From contig JBKBQA010000002.1 of assembly GCA_046292765.1 (NCBI GenBank), forward strand, positions 372,001 through 436,000: a stretch of DNA of 64,000 nt, given 5' to 3'. The stretch is from PGZG01 sp046292765. GTDB lineage: Bacteria; Pseudomonadota; Gammaproteobacteria; Pseudomonadales; Alcanivoracaceae. Below, in pieces: positions 33,402 through 41,841 of this stretch (the first letter of the stretch is position 1; every line of letters begins with the position of its first letter). The translations under genes were made by a program, and so were the position numbers. The notes under the pieces were generated by a model. That model ran no database searches, was not told where the DNA came from, and was given only the letters and a program-made list of their open reading frames with translations.

Positions 33402-34507
33402 CGGCCTGCCTCCCCGATACAGGCGATTATACGTTCAATATCTCTGTCTTCCAGGTCCGGATAGATGGGCAGGCACAGAATCTTTTCAGATGCGGCTCTT
33501 GCAGTGCTCAGCGCATTTGCACCTCGAGCACTCCGGTATGGAGAGAAGTCGCTGATCAGCGGATAAAAATAACGCCGGGAAAAAATGCCATGCTCGGCCA
33601 GTTTCTTATGAAGCTGGTCACGAGATAGAGGAAAAGGCCTGTCAACGAGGATCGGGAAATAGCCATGGTTGTGTCGTGGCGCCTGAGCGGAGAGTTGGCT
33701 GATACCCTCTATAGCACCAAGGCCTTCCTTGTAGCGCCTGGCGACTTCAGCCCGACGAGCCAGCGCTGCATCAACATGGGCAAGCTGGGCCAGCCCGACT
33801 GCGGCATTAAACTCATTCATTTTGCCGTTGGCGCCCACGCCTGCAAGCGACGTTTCATCAGAAAGTCCGAAATTTCTCAGTGAATCGATGCGCTGCTTCA
33901 TGGCCTGCGAGTGACTGATGATCGCGCCGCCTTCAAAGGTATTGAATACCTTGGTGGCGTGCAGGCTTAGCACAGCCAGATCACCATGGCGGAGTATGGA
34001 GCCGCCGTGATCCTGAACGGCAAAGGCGTGGGCGGCATCATAGACCACCTTAAGATGATGACGGCTGGCGATATCGGCAATCGCTGCCGTGTTACAGGGA
34101 ACTCCATAACAATGTACTGGCAGGATTGCACAGGTTTGCGGGGTGATAGCCGCTTCTATGGCTTCAGGCGCAAGGTTCAGACTGCTTGCCTCAACATCCG
34201 CAAATACCGGGGTCAGGCCATTCCAGCAGATGGCATTGGCAGTCGCAACAAAGGAGTAAGGCGTGGTGATGACCTCACCGCTGAGGTCCAATGCCTTCAG
34301 CGCTGTCATCAGGGCGATGGTCCCGTTATTGAAAAGAGACAGGAAAGGCACTCCCAGATACTCTGCCAACGCCCCTTCCAGCTGCTGGTGTAGGGGGCCG
34401 CTGTTGGTCAGCACACCGCGCTGCCAGATTCCTTCCAGATACGGAATGACCTCCTCCAACGGCGGCAGGGTCGGGCGCGTTACGTGGATCGGCGGGGCCT
34501 TGCTCAT
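33398..34507 (-). CDS. DegT/DnrJ-type PLP aminotransferase, VioA/FdtB-like
   Basis: 369 residues, ATGA overlap with rmlA. Fold type I sugar aminotransferase: LFNNGTIALMTALKAL, TTPYSFVATANAICWNGLTPVFADVE, YDAAHAFAV and SLHATKVFNTFEGGAI with the PLP-binding Lys. Relatives such as VioA make dTDP-4-amino-4,6-dideoxyglucose (viosamine/Qui4N) from dTDP-4-keto-6-deoxyglucose, the product of RmlB encoded upstream. No FdtA-type isomerase is present, which favours a 4-amino rather than 3-amino sugar. The specificity is inferred from context. Confidence 0.85.
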   Translation of the reverse strand: MSKAPPIHVTRPTLPPLEEVIPYLEGIWQRGVLTNSGPLHQQLEGALAEYLGVPFLSLFNNGTIALMTALKALDLSGEVITTPYSFVATANAICWNGLTPVFADVEASSLNLAPEAIEAAITPQTCAILPVHCYGVPCNTAAIADIASRHHLKVVYDAAHAFAVQDHGGSILRHGDLAVLSLHATKVFNTFEGGAIISHSQAMKQRIDSLRNFGLSDETSLAGVGANGKMNEFNAAVGLAQLAHVDAALARRAEVARRYKEGLGAIEGISQLSAQAPRHNHGYFPILVDRPFPLSRDQLHKKLAEHGIFSRRYFYPLISDFSPYRSARGANALSTARAASEKILCLPIYPDLEDRDIERIIACIGEAGR

Positions 34508-35370
34508 GGCGACACGATCGCCCGCAGGTAGCTGCCATAATCGTTCTTGCTCAGGCGGTCGGCGGCGGCCAGGACCTCATCGGTGCTCATCCAGCCATTG
34601 CGCCAGGCAATCTCCTCCAGGCAAGCAATCTTGTACCCCTGGCGGCGCTCGATGGTTTCGACAAACTGGGCCGCTTCCAGCAGGCTTTCATGGGTGCCGG
34701 TATCCAGCCAGGCGAAGCCGCGGCCGAGGATTTCCACGTTCAGGTCGCCACGCTCCAGGTAGGTCTGGTTGACGCTGGTGATTTCCAGCTCACCACGATC
34801 AGAGGGCTTCACCTCGCGGGCAATGTCGATGACGTCGTTGTCGTAGAAATACAGCCCGGTAACGGCATAGTTGGATTTTGGCTGCTTCGGCTTTTCCTCG
34901 ATGGAAATCGCACGTTTGTCATCGTCAAAAGCCACCACGCCAAAGCGCTCCGGATCCTTGACCTGGTAGCCAAACACCGTGGCGCCCTGTTGGCGGGCGG
35001 CGGCGGCGCGCAGTTTCGGGCTGAAGCCCTGTCCGTAGAAAATATTGTCGCCCAGTGCCAGGCACACCCGCTCCCGGCCAATAAAGTCGGCGCCAATGGT
35101 GAAGGCCTGAGCAAGGCCGTCGGGGCTAGGTTGCACCGCATACTCGATGCTGCAGCCGAACTGGCTGCCATCTTTCAGCAGGCGGCGAAATCCGTCGATA
35201 TCCTCTGGTGTGCTTATCACCAGAATGTCACGAATGCCGGCCAGCATCAGTACCGACAGCGGGTAGTAGACCATCGGCTTGTCATAGATTGGCAGAAGCT
35301 GTTTGGACACCCCGAGCGTAATGGGGTGCAGCCGCGTACCGCTGCCGCCGGCCAGAATAATGCCTTTCAT
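34504..35370 (-). CDS. rmlA: Glucose-1-phosphate thymidylyltransferase
   Basis: 288 residues from ATG 35370, giving the family N-terminus MKGIILAGGSGTRLHPIT; a longer start at 35418 would add unrelated residues. Also VSKQLLPIYDKPMVYYPLSVLMLAGI, ALGDNIFYGQGF and EEKPKQPKSNYAVTGLYFYDNDV. It makes dTDP-glucose from glucose-1-phosphate and dTTP, the first step to dTDP-6-deoxy sugars. rmlC and rmlD are absent, so the pathway here probably branches to an amino sugar and not to rhamnose. Confidence 0.95.
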   Translation of the reverse strand: MKGIILAGGSGTRLHPITLGVSKQLLPIYDKPMVYYPLSVLMLAGIRDILVISTPEDIDGFRRLLKDGSQFGCSIEYAVQPSPDGLAQAFTIGADFIGRERVCLALGDNIFYGQGFSPKLRAAAARQQGATVFGYQVKDPERFGVVAFDDDKRAISIEEKPKQPKSNYAVTGLYFYDNDVIDIAREVKPSDRGELEITSVNQTYLERGDLNVEILGRGFAWLDTGTHESLLEAAQFVETIERRQGYKIACLEEIAWRNGWMSTDEVLAAADRLSKNDYGSYLRAIVSP

Positions 35371-35429
35371 GGGAGAGTCCCGAGGTTGTTTGTTGTTATC
35401 GGCCGCGTGCCGCAGCAAAGGCTACTGTT

Positions 35430-36497
35430 CTACTCTTTTTGCCCGAGGCGCTCAAGGCAGTAGGCGCCGCTAAGGATGTTTTGCCACCAGTCGCGGTTGT
35501 TCAGGTACCAGGCCACCGTGCGGCGCAGGCCGCTGGTAAAGGTCTCGGCCGGGGTCCAACCCAGTTCCCGCTCCAGTTTGCTGGTATCGATGGCATAGCG
35601 GGTGTCATGGCCGGGTCGGTCGCGCACAAAGGTAATCAGCTCGCGGCAGGGCGGGGCGTGCGTGCCACGCTGGTCAGCGGCCAGTTCGTCGAGCAGCGCG
35701 CACAGGGTTTCCACCACCTCCAGATTGCGCCGCTCGCTGCGTCCGCCGATGTTATAGGTTTCCCCGGGATAGCCCCGTTCCAGCACCGTGACCAGGGCGC
35801 GGGCATGGTCTTCCACATATAGCCAGTCACGCACCTGCTGGCCGTCGCCATAAACTGGCAGCGGCTTGCCCTGCAGAGCATTGAGGATCATGTGTGGGAT
35901 CAGCTTCTCCGGGAACTGGCAAGGGCCGTAGTTGTTCGAGCAGTTGGTGATCAGCACGGGCAGCCCCCAGGTTCGGTGCCAAGACCGTACCAGATGATCG
36001 CTGGCCGCCTTGGAGGCGGCGTAGGGGGAGCTGGGCAAATAAGGAAAGGTCTCGTCCGCCGCCGGCCTGTCGGCCCCCAGATCCCCGTATACCTCGTCGG
36101 TAGAAATGTGATGGAAGCGGAATGTAGCGGCCCGGCTGGTCGGACATTGCTGCCAATATTCTCTGGCAGCCTCCAGCAGCACCGCTGTGCCGATGACGTT
36201 GGTGTCGATAAAGAGCATGGGGCCGTCAATCGAACGATCAACATGGCTTTCTGCAGCCAGATGCATCACCGCATCGGGCTGGTACTTTGTAAAGACGGCC
36301 CTGATGGCGGCGGCGTGGCGTATATCCACCTGCTCGAACCGGTAACGGGGGCTAAGGCCGGAGGCACCCAACGAGGCCAAATTGCCGGCGTAGGTCAGAT
36401 TGTCGACATTAATGACAGTGTGGTCCGTATCGTTGATCAGATGGCGAACCACAGCCGAGCCTATAAAGCCGGCGCCGCCTGTAATGAGAATATTCAC
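35430..36497 (-). CDS. rmlB: dTDP-glucose 4,6-dehydratase
   Basis: 355 residues from GTG 36497, preceded by CCAGGAG at 7 nt; this gives MNILITGGAGFIGSAVVRHL with the NAD-binding GxxGxxG. SDR motifs HLAAESHVDRSI, STDEVYGDLG and YAASKAASDHLVRSW (catalytic Tyr-Lys), and NNYGPCQFPEKLIP. It converts dTDP-glucose to dTDP-4-keto-6-deoxyglucose. First gene of the operon that runs to 29584. Confidence 0.95.
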   Translation of the reverse strand: MNILITGGAGFIGSAVVRHLINDTDHTVINVDNLTYAGNLASLGASGLSPRYRFEQVDIRHAAAIRAVFTKYQPDAVMHLAAESHVDRSIDGPMLFIDTNVIGTAVLLEAAREYWQQCPTSRAATFRFHHISTDEVYGDLGADRPAADETFPYLPSSPYAASKAASDHLVRSWHRTWGLPVLITNCSNNYGPCQFPEKLIPHMILNALQGKPLPVYGDGQQVRDWLYVEDHARALVTVLERGYPGETYNIGGRSERRNLEVVETLCALLDELAADQRGTHAPPCRELITFVRDRPGHDTRYAIDTSKLERELGWTPAETFTSGLRRTVAWYLNNRDWWQNILSGAYCLERLGQKE

Positions 36498-36509
36498 TGG
36501 GCACTCCTG

Positions 36510-36528
36510 GTCCCGACTCAGCCGGGAC
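36510..36528 (-). other. Hairpin in the rmlB leader
   Basis: GTCCCG, 7-nt loop, CGGGAC, ending about 13 nt before the rmlB GTG start. Six perfect base pairs close to the ribosome site could affect rmlB translation; it may be chance. Confidence 0.3.
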
Positions 36529-36643
36529 ATGATAGGCCAGCTGACCCGGTTAGCCCAGCCGGTGCTTGCCTATCCTCAATGGCTGGGGCAAGGTTTGCCC
36601 TCTCCGCAGCGCGCGGGCCATGCAACGATAACAACAAGAGGGG

Positions 36644-38518
36644 GTGACCGTGGGGCAGGAATCCGTGTTCCAGAATCCGCTGCAGCAACTGGATGGCATT
36701 GATCTTCTCATACTGCGCCGCCATTACCGGGATGCGGCCCATGCTTTTTTTCGATTGCTGAACTCTCTTGCCAAAGAGTGGAGTCAGACCAGTTTCTCCC
36801 GGGTCGACCATCATGGCGACGAGAATCATGCGGTGGGCGAAATCTGTGAGCGGGCGGCCCGCCAGTGGTATCAGATCCTGGCCTCCGACTGCGATATGAC
36901 CAAACTCGACTACACTCTTTATGTATCCAATATCGGTATCATGCATGCCGTTCTCATGGGCACCAGCACTGGCAATCTTGATGACTTTATCGGTGCCTTG
37001 CATCGCAAGACCGGTGGCAACTATTCCACCGCTGATTTTCTGCGCGCAGTGCTGGCGTGGTGTCCGAATTCACGGGTCGGCTTTGATGTTTTCTCCCACT
37101 ATCGACATGCGCCTGAGCTGGTCTTTGCCCATGCTATAGGATGCATCGGCGGTATAGGCCTGGTGAGCGAGGGGGCGGGAGAGCATCGTAATAAAGCTAT
37201 CGACTTCCTGATAGCCAACAAGGGCATGAATATCGACAAGCTGGTTACGGTGAGCTTTAGCGCCGGGGTCCTCGATGCCTGGATGCGATGCAGCTATGCG
37301 GAGCATCCCAAGCGGCATGAGGTCAAGCGCCTTCTGAACAGAATGATACGTCAGGCTTCTGAGATAGCTCTTGATTCCGGTAATGTTGCTTTACCCGCGA
37401 TATCCACGGAAGCAAATGGCCGAAAGGTGCTTGTTGTGCCGTTGGAGTCATTTCGCGGAAATCATGCGATGTTCAGATGCTATGCCAATATTCTTCAAGA
37501 GTGCAGGAAGCATTTCTTTACCATTGGCATGTGTGCCCGGGGTCTGTATGACGAGAAGACGACCGAATTGTTTGACCAGTTTGTCGATGTAAGCGAAATA
37601 TCTGATGCCGGCGAAAATGACGAGAATGTCAATCTAAACGCCATCAAGCGCGTGGTAAAATTGTTCCAGCCGGATCTGATTTACTATCCAAGCGTAGGCA
37701 TGTCTTTGTGGGTGGTCGCGTTGGCAAACCAGCGTTTGGCCCCCGCTCAGGTCATGTCGTTTGGTCATCCGGCAAGCAGTTTTAGCTCTGTGATGGATTA
37801 TGCCATTGTCGAGGATGCCTGGAGTGAGGGATGCGATGATCTGTGCTCTGAGAAAATAATCAGGGTGCCGGATCGCTCTGCCGTGTTCAAACTGCCGGAC
37901 GCGGTCGTTCGCGTTGATCCAATTGATCGGCTTCCTCCTGATGGAATTATCCGCATTGCCGTGCCGTCGGTTTCGCAGAAGCTCACCTCGGGATTCATAC
38001 GGTGCTTAAGGCGGGTCGAGGAGGCGGTGCCGGGCAAGGTCCATTTTGTATTCTTCGCTGGTACTCGCTCCGTGTTCTATTCGGCCACAGTCCAGTCGTT
38101 GAGGCGCCAACTGAAAAGTCTGGAGTGTTTTGGCATGCTGTCGTACGAGGATTATATCGCCCAGATCAATCGTTGCCAGATACATGCAGGGACGTTTCCT
38201 TTCGGCGGCACCAACAGCCTGGTGGATTCGTTGCGCCAGGGATTGCCGATTGTGTCCATGCTGGGCAGTGAGGTGCACTCCCAGATTGATGCAAGTTTTT
38301 CCCGGCGTATCGGCTTGCCAGACTATCTGGCCTGCCATAGCGAAGACGAGTATGTGGCAACGCTCGTAGGCTTGGTAAACAACCCGGCAAGACTGCTAGC
38401 GTTGAAACGCTACCTGATTCATGAAGCCGAGGTGGACAAGGCGTTCCTCCAGGACGGCAGACCAGAGTGCTATGCGGAGGCCTTGCGTGACCTGGTTGCA
38501 GGAGGAGAGAAGGCATGA
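36644..38518 (+). CDS. HMW1C-like protein glycosyltransferase (GT41 type)
   Basis: 624 residues; GTG at 36644 or 36650 (AAGAGGGG upstream fits the second better). The N-terminal half is helical as in HMW1C; the C-terminal half has two Rossmann-like lobes with VMSFGHPASSFSSVMDYAIVEDAW, FPFGGTNSLVDSLRQGLPIV and SEVHSQIDASFSRRIGLPDYL, which match the nucleotide-sugar site of HMW1C/ApNGT enzymes. Known members act in the cytoplasm and glucosylate Asn in Asn-X-Ser/Thr of adhesins. Here the gene is divergent from a dTDP-amino-sugar operon and upstream of filA, so its acceptor and donor could both be unusual; that is inference. Composition is more AT-rich than average in this window. Confidence 0.78.
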   Translation: MTVGQESVFQNPLQQLDGIDLLILRRHYRDAAHAFFRLLNSLAKEWSQTSFSRVDHHGDENHAVGEICERAARQWYQILASDCDMTKLDYTLYVSNIGIMHAVLMGTSTGNLDDFIGALHRKTGGNYSTADFLRAVLAWCPNSRVGFDVFSHYRHAPELVFAHAIGCIGGIGLVSEGAGEHRNKAIDFLIANKGMNIDKLVTVSFSAGVLDAWMRCSYAEHPKRHEVKRLLNRMIRQASEIALDSGNVALPAISTEANGRKVLVVPLESFRGNHAMFRCYANILQECRKHFFTIGMCARGLYDEKTTELFDQFVDVSEISDAGENDENVNLNAIKRVVKLFQPDLIYYPSVGMSLWVVALANQRLAPAQVMSFGHPASSFSSVMDYAIVEDAWSEGCDDLCSEKIIRVPDRSAVFKLPDAVVRVDPIDRLPPDGIIRIAVPSVSQKLTSGFIRCLRRVEEAVPGKVHFVFFAGTRSVFYSATVQSLRRQLKSLECFGMLSYEDYIAQINRCQIHAGTFPFGGTNSLVDSLRQGLPIVSMLGSEVHSQIDASFSRRIGLPDYLACHSEDEYVATLVGLVNNPARLLALKRYLIHEAEVDKAFLQDGRPECYAEALRDLVAGGEKA

Positions 38519-38616
38519 AGGTGCTGTCACAGCGGGGAGGAGCCAGGGACAGCAGTCAGGGCGGGAGGCTGGCTCGGGAGGGCGCTCCATTGCTAGTGAC
38601 CGGCCGTTCATCCGAG

Positions 38617-38633
38617 TGTTACGCAGGGTAACA
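38617..38633 (+). promoter_or_regulatory. Inverted repeat, possible operator upstream of filA
   Basis: TGTTAC, 5 nt, GTAACA, perfect 6-bp arms, with a further direct half-site TGTAAC about 3 nt on. It lies 60 nt upstream of the candidate -35 box, a position fit for an activator. No regulator gene is adjacent. Confidence 0.3.
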
Positions 38634-38692
38634 GATGTAACGGCTGCCGCCCCGGCAAATCCCGACACGGATACGGTCAAATTGCTCCGAAA

Positions 38693-38721
38693 TTGAATAA
38701 ATCTATAAAAAACAATATGTT
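38693..38721 (+). promoter_or_regulatory. Candidate sigma-70 promoter of filA
   Basis: TTGAAT (38693-38698), 17-nt spacer, TATGTT (38716-38721). Both boxes match consensus at 4 of 6 and the spacer is ideal. The predicted leader would be about 130 nt long. Confidence 0.4.
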
Positions 38722-38857
38722 AAGATGTGCTGACAAGGTGATGTTGAAGTGAAATTCCGTTTGTCGGCTTTGTAAGCGTCGTGTTACTGTTTGTTGGTGC
38801 GCTGTTTCGGCGCCACATTCCGATAATAAACGCGTGTGTGCACACGAGGAGAATAAA

Positions 38858-39691
38858 ATGAAAGGGTTCAAGAAACTCGCTCTGGTTACCGCTATTTCCG
38901 CCCTGCCGATGACCGGCTTCGCCATGCAGGCTCTGGATGACGCTACCCTGTCCGGCGTAACCGGTCAGGACGGTATCCGCATTCAGCTCGGCACCGAAAT
39001 TGAAGCTGACATCATCATCCACGACAAGGATGGTTACACTGGTGACGTTAACTTCAGCAATGCTGGTGCCATTATCCTGGCCGGGTTTGGTCTGACTTTC
39101 GGCACTCCGGGTGACACTGTACAGATCGACATTGATGCCGGTAAGGACTCTTCCGACGCTGCGGTGTTGAATATCGGTGTGACCACACCTGCCAACATGA
39201 CGCTGGCGCTGGGTAACCTGGAAGTCGCTGCTTCTAACAAAGCCACCACTACTGATGACGGTAACTGGGGCACCGTGGCAGGCTCCAACATTGTCGTGGC
39301 TAACCTTGGCTCCCTGACGCTGGGCAGCACCTCGCTGAACATCCAGCTTGGCAGCGAGCCGCAGGGCAACATGATTGCCACTACTGCCACCATCACTGGC
39401 GGCGTGACGTTGTCTAACTTTGCCCTGCTGGACGCCAACTCTGGCGGCGGTATCCGCATTGGCTCACTGTCTATCACCAACTCGGGTGGAACAGATCTTG
39501 AGGTCGACGCCGGTATCGATATTGACGCCTCGGCCATGGTCATCCAGATCAACCAGATGGGTGACGCGACCGATGGCGCTGACCTGCGCATCCACGCTCT
39601 GCGCCTCGGTAACGCCGGTGCAGCAGTGCTGGGTGACATCGAGATCAACGGTCTCGACCTGACTGGCACCATCCGCATCAGCGGCAAGTAA
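38858..39691 (+). CDS. filA: FilA-like secreted beta-rich surface protein
   Basis: 277 residues from ATG 38858 with GAGGAG 7 nt upstream. Signal peptide (KKLALVTAISALPMTGFA), then MQALDDATLSGVTGQDGI, a start shared by FilA/DUF6160-like proteins, and a Gly/Asn/Thr-rich repetitive beta sequence to the end (LGSLTLGSTSLNIQLG; GGIRIGSLSI). Very low in Cys and in aromatic residues, as in fibre-forming or surface proteins. It contains Asn-X-Ser/Thr sites (NFS, NMT) that a HMW1C-like enzyme encoded upstream could use, though that is speculation. It has its own terminator, so it is likely the most abundant product of the fil locus. Confidence 0.78.
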   Translation: MKGFKKLALVTAISALPMTGFAMQALDDATLSGVTGQDGIRIQLGTEIEADIIIHDKDGYTGDVNFSNAGAIILAGFGLTFGTPGDTVQIDIDAGKDSSDAAVLNIGVTTPANMTLALGNLEVAASNKATTTDDGNWGTVAGSNIVVANLGSLTLGSTSLNIQLGSEPQGNMIATTATITGGVTLSNFALLDANSGGGIRIGSLSITNSGGTDLEVDAGIDIDASAMVIQINQMGDATDGADLRIHALRLGNAGAAVLGDIEINGLDLTGTIRISGK

Positions 39692-39711
39692 TACGCTCGG
39701 TTTTCCGAGAC

Positions 39712-39741
39712 AAAAAGGCCCGGTTCGCCGGGCCTTTTTTT
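39712..39741 (+). terminator. Intrinsic terminator between filA and filB
   Basis: AAAAAGGCCCGG-TTCG-CCGGGCCTTTTTTT: a 7-bp GC stem closed by a UUCG tetraloop, flanked by A and T tracts. It would leave filA mRNA in excess over filB-F. Confidence 0.93.
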
Positions 39742-39917
39742 ATGCCTGAGACAGCCCCGGCAGGGGCTTTACAAAATGCCTACAAACACTGTCCTGTCAG
39801 ACGGTTAGCATTGCCGGGTTATCCGATTGCGTGAGCTTGCCGTCACATCTGTTCACCATTACCATGGCAGCCCGTTGCAGCGGTAAACCATAACAATAAA
39901 GGACCGGGCCACGACTG

Positions 39918-40733
39918 ATGTTGGCAACTATTCTGGGTGTAGCGCTGATCTTTGTGGCCGTCAATCAATCGGTGGTGGTAGAAGAGTACCCGCGCGGCTA
40001 TGTCTACTATGAACACCCGGTTCGCGAGGCGGGCGTGGTGGCCGAGCGTGGCCTGGTGGTCAAGCCGGTTTCCGAGTTCCGCTATGCCAATCTAGTTCGC
40101 CAGACTTACGACTATTCCTGCGGTTCTGCTGCTTTCACCACCATCCTCAATCAATACCTTGGCCGTCAGTTTGATGAGCGCCAGATCATGGAAGGTCTGC
40201 TGCGTTTCGGCGAGACCGACAAAATCGTTGAGCGGCGCGGTTTTTCCCTGCTCGACATGAAGCGCTTGGCGACGGCGCTGGGACATCCCAGTGGCGGCTT
40301 TCGTGCCCAGTTCGAAGACATCAAGAAGCTCGACCACCCGGCGATCGTGCCCATCCATTATGGCGGCTTCAAACATTTCGTGGTGTTGAAGCAGTATCGC
40401 GATGGTCACGTTTTTGTGGCAGATCCGGCCCTGGGTAACATCAGCTTTACCGAAGTGAAGTTTCAGGAAGTCTGGACCGACAACGTGCTGTTCATTATTT
40501 TCCCGAACGGTTTCGAGCCTCAGGACGGGCTGGCTCTGACGGAGTGGGATCTCCGTCTGATTGATGAGCGTACCTTGCGTCATCTTGTCTATCAGGAGTT
40601 TGCACCCTTTACCCGTGTGCTGGAGAACGAGGCAGATCGTGCCGCGTCGCTGCAGCGGGTGGAGATCGTGGATGATTGGGGGGATACGCGCATTATCAAC
40701 GTGCCCACCCGTACCTACTTTAACCAGAAATAA
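39918..40733 (+). CDS. filB: C39-type peptidase-like protein FilB
   Basis: 271 residues. An N-terminal hydrophobic segment (LATILGVALIFVAVNQSVVV) acts as signal or anchor. The C39 papain-like domain shows QTYDYSCGSAAF (Gln and catalytic Cys, about residues 62-69), HYGGFKHFVVLKQY (His) and VADPALGN (Asp), so the active site looks complete. C39 peptidases usually cut double-glycine leaders, but here the domain is alone, without an ABC transporter, and would face the periplasm. In Acinetobacter the second gene of the fil locus has the same type of product. It may process FilA or FilF. Confidence 0.8.
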   Translation: MLATILGVALIFVAVNQSVVVEEYPRGYVYYEHPVREAGVVAERGLVVKPVSEFRYANLVRQTYDYSCGSAAFTTILNQYLGRQFDERQIMEGLLRFGETDKIVERRGFSLLDMKRLATALGHPSGGFRAQFEDIKKLDHPAIVPIHYGGFKHFVVLKQYRDGHVFVADPALGNISFTEVKFQEVWTDNVLFIIFPNGFEPQDGLALTEWDLRLIDERTLRHLVYQEFAPFTRVLENEADRAASLQRVEIVDDWGDTRIINVPTRTYFNQK

Positions 40734-40775
40734 ATGATGGCCATGTCCGTCTCAGAAAAACAAAGGATCAGACGC

Positions 40776-41807
40776 ATGAAGACTGATGGGGGGTTCATTC
40801 GCGGCAGTGTGTTGCTCTGTTGCCTGACGGCGATGGCGGCTTCGGTTCACGCCCAGGATGTGGATGACGCCCGCGAGGCGCTGCAGCAGAAGGAGACCGA
40901 TGTCACTCAGGAGAGCAATCTTGAGGAAGTGTTCCAGGCTGCGCAGAAGCAGTATTCGCTGCTGCCCTCCGGACAGATGAGCCTCAGTCTCGGTGGCAGT
41001 TACTCTTACTTCCGTGACAACCGCATCGATATCAATATCGAGGAGGGCGGCATTGACCGCTTCCGCATCGAAAATGATGCCCAGCATGCGTTTGGTGCCA
41101 GCCTGTCATTTGATTACGGTATCTGGAACAACCTTACCTTTAATACCAGCGTGCCGGTGACCTACAAGTACGAGACGCAGAAAGACACCAATACCGCCGG
41201 GCTCGGGGATATTTCCTTCGGCTTGCGTTATCAGCCTTTCCCGGTGCGCACCGGCACCACCAACACCACTCTGTTTGGCAGTCTGTCGACGGCTACCGGT
41301 GTCAGCCCTTACACCATTGATACCCGCAGCCAGTTGTCCAGTGGCAAGGGTTACTACTCCATGAGTGGTGGTGTCAGCATGAGCCGGGTGATCGACCCGG
41401 TGGTGCTGTTTGGCTCGCTAAGCTATACCCATGCCTTCGATATTTCCGGCCTCAATCAGGATCGCGGTCGACGCGTTCTGAATGCCGTGGACACCGGCGA
41501 CAGTATCGGGTTCTCCTTCGGTCTGGCCTATGCGCTCAGTTACGAGGTTTCGCTGAGCGCCAGCTACCAGCAATCCTACAATTTCCAGACCATCTTCACT
41601 TTTACCGACAAGGCAACCGAGGAGCAGTTTCGTCAGGCCAGCTCGGATTCCACCTCAAGTGTTGTCAATATGTCGCTTGGCTTGCGTACGGCGGCCAATC
41701 GGGTGGTTAACTTCAGCTTCGGTTTTGGCCTGACCGAGGACTCTCCCGATGTGCTGATGGGCTTCAGCGTGCCGGTGGATTTCACCGGGTTCAAACCGGG
41801 CGCCTGA
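40776..41807 (+). CDS. filC: FilC-like outer-membrane beta-barrel protein
   Basis: About 343 residues from ATG 40776 (AAAGGA 8 nt upstream), opening with a signal peptide ending AASVHAQD; the earlier ATG at 40734 abuts the filB stop and gives a charged extension. After an acidic coiled stretch (DDAREALQQKETDVTQESNLEEVFQ) the protein shows alternating amphipathic strands (MSLSLGGSYSYFRDN; ISFGLRYQPF; VVNFSFGFGL) typical of outer-membrane barrels of the transporter/phenol-pathway-like family. Named from its place in the fil order. Confidence 0.72.
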   Translation: MKTDGGFIRGSVLLCCLTAMAASVHAQDVDDAREALQQKETDVTQESNLEEVFQAAQKQYSLLPSGQMSLSLGGSYSYFRDNRIDINIEEGGIDRFRIENDAQHAFGASLSFDYGIWNNLTFNTSVPVTYKYETQKDTNTAGLGDISFGLRYQPFPVRTGTTNTTLFGSLSTATGVSPYTIDTRSQLSSGKGYYSMSGGVSMSRVIDPVVLFGSLSYTHAFDISGLNQDRGRRVLNAVDTGDSIGFSFGLAYALSYEVSLSASYQQSYNFQTIFTFTDKATEEQFRQASSDSTSSVVNMSLGLRTAANRVVNFSFGFGLTEDSPDVLMGFSVPVDFTGFKPGA

Positions 41808-41841
41808 TGCCGGGCATGATGGCAGTAGCCGGACGAGAATA

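Larger units (their letters stand above)
38519..38857 (+). other. 339-nt AT-rich control region upstream of filA
   Basis: Carries no convincing gene. It holds an inverted repeat TGTTAC-GCAGG-GTAACA (38617-38633) followed by a third TGTAAC, a candidate promoter at 38693-38721, and a long leader to the filA start. The stretch 38690-38760 is among the most AT-rich parts of the window. Confidence 0.5.

Noticed and set aside
36644..38518. HMW1C-like gene as the glycosyltransferase of O-antigen assembly
   Set aside because: The motifs are those of protein glycosyltransferases, and no flippase, polymerase or other lipid-linked glycan genes are present in the window.
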